Assembly (NCBI GenBank): GCA_017617545.1
Contig: JAFZVZ010000011.1
Span: 1-34,712 of the forward strand
DNA length: 34,712 bases
Direction of reading: 5' to 3'
Source: Lachnospiraceae bacterium
GTDB lineage: Bacteria; Bacillota; Clostridia; Lachnospirales; Lachnospiraceae
Positions 32,580-34,712 of the stretch are shown here, one piece after another. The notes beneath the pieces were generated by a model. It was given only the letters and a program-made list of their open reading frames with translations. It did no database searches and was not told the DNA's origin. The position numbers and the translations under genes were made by a program. Every line of letters starts with the position of its first letter. The first letter of the stretch is position 1.

Positions 32580-33207
32580 CGCTTAACACCCCCACCTCAT
32601 ACATGTTTTTGTAAATCCTGTCCGGATAGTATTTCAGAAACGGTTTAAGCGTATCAAATTGCAGTTCCTTAGCTTTGAGATATCTCAGAATACGCTCCTT
32701 AAGTACTGCGCCCTCCAATTCGGAAATATCGATCACATCCCTCATGAGATCAAGGAACTGTAACGCTACGACATTTTGATCATTAACCTCAACGTAAGGT
32801 TTCCGTACTATAACTCTGAAATTGCCAAGTTGAGTGTCTCTGTACTCAGTAGTTGCCTTATTGGAACATACTTCATAAACCATGGGCACCTGCGTTGTAA
32901 GTCCAAGCTTATTAGCAAAAAGGATGCCGCTAAGGTAACCGCAGCTGTTTTCACCATCAACAAGGTATTTTTTCTTTATCACCTCGTCAACCGACAAGGC
33001 TGTTCCGGATTTAAAGAACGTCTTTTTGGGAATGTAATAAATCCCTGTATCAAATCGCTTTATAGTCCCGCCTTCCAGCAACTTCTTCAGTTGCTGCCGT
33101 ACCACGACGTTCTTCATACCGGAAACAGCGATTTCCGCAAGAAAAATAGGCTCATTTTCCTGATAGTTTTCTTTCAGGTAACTGAACAAGATATCTGCCT
33201 GTGCCAT
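32566..33207 (-). CDS. AbiEi-like antitoxin / regulator (DUF6088 type)
   Basis: A 213-residue protein upstream of the AbiEii toxin. The N-terminal winged helix (about 1-60: VRQQLKKLLEGGTIKRFDTGIYYIPKK) is DNA-binding; the C-terminal domain resembles the AbiEi/DUF6088 antitoxin domain, with YLSGILFANKLGLTTQVP and residues that form the antitoxin fold. In type IV systems the antitoxin represses its own promoter and counters the toxin without a stable complex. AAAGGAGG precedes the ATG. The downstream toxin starts 14 bases before this stop. An inverted repeat in the leader (33234-33250) is a natural autorepression site. The region is AT-rich like the toxin. Pair assignment is confident because of order, overlap and size. 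Confidence 0.88.
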   Translation of the reverse strand: MAQADILFSYLKENYQENEPIFLAEIAVSGMKNVVVRQQLKKLLEGGTIKRFDTGIYYIPKKTFFKSGTALSVDEVIKKKYLVDGENSCGYLSGILFANKLGLTTQVPMVYEVCSNKATTEYRDTQLGNFRVIVRKPYVEVNDQNVVALQFLDLMRDVIDISELEGAVLKERILRYLKAKELQFDTLKPFLKYYPDRIYKNMYEVGVLSGVAT

Positions 33208-33233
33208 GGTACATTCCTCCTTTGCTACTTTTC

Positions 33234-33286
33234 CGAAATATTTTATTTCGCATTTGTATTGTATCTGTTTTTTTATTTCTTGTCAA
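33234..33286 (-). promoter_or_regulatory. AbiE promoter and inverted-repeat operator
   Basis: On the minus strand, -35 TTGACA (33281-33286), a 17-base spacer and -10 TACAAT (33258-33263). The inverted repeat CGAAATA-3-TATTTCG (33234-33250) covers the transcription start. Its location suits autorepression by the AbiEi-like protein. Confidence 0.75.
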
Positions 33287-33367
33287 GCCTTCCGGAATGT
33301 CCACACACAAACAAAGCAATGGAAAATAAAAAATGAGCCGAATCCTTGTTACAGATTCGGCTCCGCG

Positions 33368-33442
33368 GTAGATGCTCTTATCGCGCTCGCTATGTTTGTC
33401 GTTGCGCTGCTTACCTTTCTCCACCAGAGGAAGAAAAAGTAG
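33368..33442 (+). pseudogene. Holin-like type I toxin remnant without start codon
   Basis: On the plus strand the frame encodes VDALIALAMFVVALLTF followed by LHQRKKK and a stop. That is one short hydrophobic helix with a polar and Lys-rich tail, as in small TxpA/Fst/holin-like toxins of type I systems. No ATG, GTG or TTG lies in frame before it, until an ATG 160 bases upstream inside the AbiE promoter; an internal ATG leaves too little. Either the 5' end was lost or an unusual start is used. The start coordinate given is only the beginning of the recognisable part. It is flanked by hairpins, with a plus-strand terminator at 33509-33540 and an antisense promoter. The family resemblance rests on hydrophobic pattern and tail only. 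Confidence 0.35.
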
Positions 33443-33448
33443 AAAAAT

Positions 33449-33479
33449 GTCTCTCCCGTCGGCCCACGACGAGAGAGAC
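33449..33479. other. Stable stem-loop downstream of toxin remnant
   Basis: GTCTCTC (33449-33455) pairs with GAGAGAC (33473-33479), and CGTCG (33457-33461) with CGACG (33467-33471), with one mismatch and a five-base loop. It has no T-run and is therefore not a terminator. Such stems near the 3' end of toxin messages often serve for pairing with the antitoxin RNA. Confidence 0.6.
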
Positions 33480-33508
33480 GGCTCGTAAGAGCTAACTCAC
33501 TCTTGGAG

Positions 33509-33540
33509 GCATCCGCTGTCGGAGCGGGTGCTTTTCCTTT
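33509..33540 (+). terminator. Plus-strand terminator after toxin remnant
   Basis: The 9-bp stem GCATCCGCT (33509-33517) with AGCGGGTGC (33523-33531, one G-T pair) is followed by TTTTCCTTT on the plus strand. It implies plus-strand transcription across the toxin-like frame, although a plus-strand promoter was not found. Confidence 0.65.
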
Positions 33541-33546
33541 GTCAAT

Positions 33547-33575
33547 AATATAGCACAGTTACGCACAAAAATCAA
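33547..33575 (-). promoter_or_regulatory. Promoter of candidate antisense RNA
   Basis: On the minus strand, -35 TTGATT (33570-33575), a 17-base spacer and -10 TATATT (33547-33552) preceded by TGC, an extended -10. No gene with a ribosome site follows it before the terminator at 33335-33363. Confidence 0.5.
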
Positions 33576-33612
33576 GTGTTGTCTGCCCCGGTGTCCCTTC
33601 CATCCGCAGTGT

Positions 33613-33640
33613 TTGAAAAAGAAATATTCTGTGTTATAAT
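33613..33640 (+). promoter_or_regulatory. Promoter of secreted/membrane protein gene
   Basis: On the plus strand, -35 TTGAAA (33613-33618), a 16-base spacer and -10 TATAAT (33635-33640) preceded by TGT, an extended -10. It lies 43 bases before the ATG at 33684. Confidence 0.75.
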
Positions 33641-33683
33641 AATTGAAATACCGAAGATCCGGTTATACAAAGGGGGTGTATGT

Positions 33684-34532
33684 ATGGGGAGAACCAATCA
33701 TCGGAAAATGTACCTGCTGTTGCTCTGTCTGCTTCTGCCGTTCGTCATAAACGTGGCATTCGCCGATCACGGCCCGAAGCCGAGCATCACCATAAACGTG
33801 AAGAACGGTCCTTCCGACTTCTATATCGGACTGCTGGAAGACAACGAAAAAGACGATATCTGGCTGAAAGAGCTACGTGAAAGGAACGATGATCAGGCTG
33901 ATGAGGCGCTTAACACACTGCTTTCTTACTCGAAAGACGGGTGGTCGCTTCATGTTCCTCCCGTAAGCGACGCCTATCATCGGTCATCTCCGGGCACGAC
34001 GTCATACGAATTCGGCTATATGGTTCCCTCCTATTTTCGTGTCATTCTTGTGGAAGCAGACGGAACCGTGCATCTGAGCGATCCGGTCAAAAAATCCGCA
34101 TTCAACGCAGTCTTTGATTATGATGTGACAACCGGAACGATCAATGAGAATCTTGTCGAAGGCAGGCTGCATTACTTTTTCTATGTTCTGTTTTGCTACG
34201 GTCTTACTCTGCTCCTGGAGGGTCTCGTACTGTGGTGGATCGGGCTTGCCCAGAAGAGAAACAAGAAGCATTTCCTGATCATCAACACGCTGACGCAGAT
34301 CCTGCTGAACGCCGGTCTTATCTACTTTGACAGCAATTATGACAGTACTCTCGTCCTGATCATCGCGTTCTTTGTCCTTGAACTGTTGGTCTTCCTCATC
34401 GAGTCCGTGTACTACGCCATCTTCCTCCGCATGCCGGACGGCACGAGGAAGACTTCCACGAGCGTACTTTACGCAATCGGGGCCAACGCACTGAGTATGA
34501 TCGGCGGGTTCATAATCACGCTGTTCCTGTAA
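33684..34532 (+). CDS. Signal-peptide and four-helix membrane protein, unknown function
   Basis: A 282-residue protein starting MGRTNHRKMYL at 33684 after AAAGGGGG; the frame is open 108 bases upstream through the promoter, so longer starts are rejected. A signal peptide (YLLLLCLLLPFVINVAFA, about 9-26) is followed by an extracellular domain to about residue 165 with ITINVKNGPSDFYIGLLEDN, then four membrane helices (YFFYVLFCYGLTLLLEGLVLW, ILLNAGLIYF, LVLIIAFFVLELLVFLIES, LSMIGGFIITLFL), with a Lys/Arg-rich loop (AQKRNKKH) between the first and second, predicting a cytoplasmic side. Proteins of this layout, an outer N-terminal domain on a four-helix bundle, are common in Lachnospiraceae but I recognise no named family. 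It is a single-gene unit closed by the terminator at 34577-34614. Confidence 0.85.
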   Translation: MGRTNHRKMYLLLLCLLLPFVINVAFADHGPKPSITINVKNGPSDFYIGLLEDNEKDDIWLKELRERNDDQADEALNTLLSYSKDGWSLHVPPVSDAYHRSSPGTTSYEFGYMVPSYFRVILVEADGTVHLSDPVKKSAFNAVFDYDVTTGTINENLVEGRLHYFFYVLFCYGLTLLLEGLVLWWIGLAQKRNKKHFLIINTLTQILLNAGLIYFDSNYDSTLVLIIAFFVLELLVFLIESVYYAIFLRMPDGTRKTSTSVLYAIGANALSMIGGFIITLFL

Positions 34533-34576
34533 CGTCTCGCGAGCACAGCTCGCTCGGTGTATGTGCGCATAAAAAC

Positions 34577-34614
34577 CTGCTAACAAAAGTCAAGTACTTT
34601 TAAGCAGATTTTTA
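34577..34614 (+). terminator. Terminator after 33684-34532
   Basis: CTGCT (34577-34581) with AGCAG (34603-34607) is continued by AAAAGT/ACTTTT around a five-base loop and followed by ATTTTTAT on the plus strand. A smaller perfect stem GCGAGC-ACA-GCTCGC lies between the stop codon and this terminator (near 34537-34551). Confidence 0.8.
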
Positions 34615-34647
34615 TAAATCCTTTAATCATCTATTTTTGTGTACGCT

Positions 34648-34673
34648 AAAAAGGCTGGCGTTATTATCCAGCC
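34648..34673 (-). terminator. Terminator of a minus-strand gene beyond the right edge
   Basis: The stem GGCTGG (34653-34658) with CCAGCC (34668-34673) is followed on the minus strand by TTTTT (34648-34652). The last bases of the window could contain the end of that gene (an EVYQ-stop reading to 34697), but too little is visible to call it. Confidence 0.65.
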
Positions 34674-34712
34674 GGGACACCCTGCATAGTTTTTTATTAC
34701 TGATAAACTTCC

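Larger units (their letters stand above)
33328..33541 (-). ncRNA. Candidate antisense RNA opposite toxin remnant
   Basis: A promoter at 33547-33575 and a terminator hairpin at 33335-33363 (10-bp stem GAGCCGAATC/GATTCGGCTC, then ATTTTTT on the minus strand) would bound a minus-strand RNA of about 210 bases. It contains no reading frame with a ribosome site and lies opposite the toxin-like frame and its 3' part. Inside it are two further strong stems (33449-33479 and 33509-33531). The layout resembles type I antitoxin RNAs such as RatA, which overlap the toxin's 3' end. The boundaries are read from sequence; the function is inference. Confidence 0.45.

Noticed and set aside
33206-33442. 78-residue protein from ATG at 33206 on the plus strand
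   Set aside because: Its first two thirds are the reverse complement of the AbiE promoter, operator and ribosome site. Only the last 24 or so residues look protein-like, and these are reported as a toxin remnant.
1653-33710. GGAAAATG as Chi or KOPS-type polar motif
   Set aside because: The copies are split nearly evenly between strands and do not follow gene direction, so a polar replication or recombination motif is unlikely from this window.
1-34712. CRISPR arrays, transposases, integrases, tRNA or rRNA genes
   Set aside because: None was seen. The short repeats present are either in coding tails or two-copy regulatory-type repeats.

Overview
The window looks like a chromosomal segment of a Gram-positive Clostridium-relative, most likely a Lachnospiraceae-type gut or rumen anaerobe of moderately high GC. 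The reasons are strong AGGAGG ribosome sites, TTG and GTG starts, textbook sigma-A promoters, an NfnAB electron-bifurcating pair, lipoproteins without outer-membrane machinery, a Cthe_2159-like carbohydrate-binding lipoprotein and many ABC exporters. No rRNA, tRNA, insertion sequence, prophage or CRISPR array was seen. Species-level assignment is not possible from the sequence alone.

Layout. (1) 1-3147, minus strand: one five-gene operon with two ABC ATPase/membrane-protein pairs around a YtrA-type GntR regulator, behind a near-consensus promoter at 3207-3235. (2) 3375-7039, minus: two translationally coupled full-length ABC exporters, preceded by a leader RNA with three stem-loops, the last of which pairs with the ribosome site. 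(3) 7342-8615, plus: a YccF membrane protein and an alpha/beta hydrolase. (4) 8757-16079, minus: a very large beta-propeller/Y_Y_Y/HD-GYP membrane sensor, a 532-residue esterase-like hydrolase with an inverted repeat around its promoter, and a 5'-nucleotidase lipoprotein whose promoter spacer is filled by an 18-bp perfect palindrome. (5) 16376-20651, plus: a carbohydrate-binding lipoprotein with a repeat-rich tail and an OmpR-type two-component system whose sensor has a similar Gly/Asn/Pro-rich extracellular insert. (6) 20827-24389, minus: a CE15-like esterase and nfnB-nfnA. (7) 24507-28884, minus: a single-pass protein of unknown role, a histidine-phosphatase-fold protein with an altered catalytic motif, a small membrane protein, a patatin and an ABC ATPase that pairs with the FtsX-type permease at 29000-31486. 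(8) 31671-33575: a visibly AT-rich defence island with an AbiE-type (type IV) toxin-antitoxin pair and, beside it, what looks like a decayed type I toxin gene with an antisense RNA promoter. (9) 33684-34532, plus: a secreted/membrane protein of unknown function.

How the genes work together. Much of the window concerns the cell envelope: sensing (HD-GYP sensor, two-component system, YtrA regulator), export or self-protection (two ABC-exporter systems, two ABC/membrane pairs, one MacB/FtsX-like system) and hydrolysis of esters, nucleotides or lipids. NfnAB is the central-metabolism element and balances NADH, ferredoxin and NADPH.

The most unusual signals are non-coding. The octamer GGAAAATG occurs at least 24 times on both strands, against about one expected, is enriched between genes and once forms a perfect palindrome inside a promoter. 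The exporter leader RNA has two mutually exclusive pairings that would hide or expose its ribosome site. A tightly packed antisense-RNA/toxin-remnant arrangement lies next to the AbiE pair. All motif counts and pairings were made by eye.
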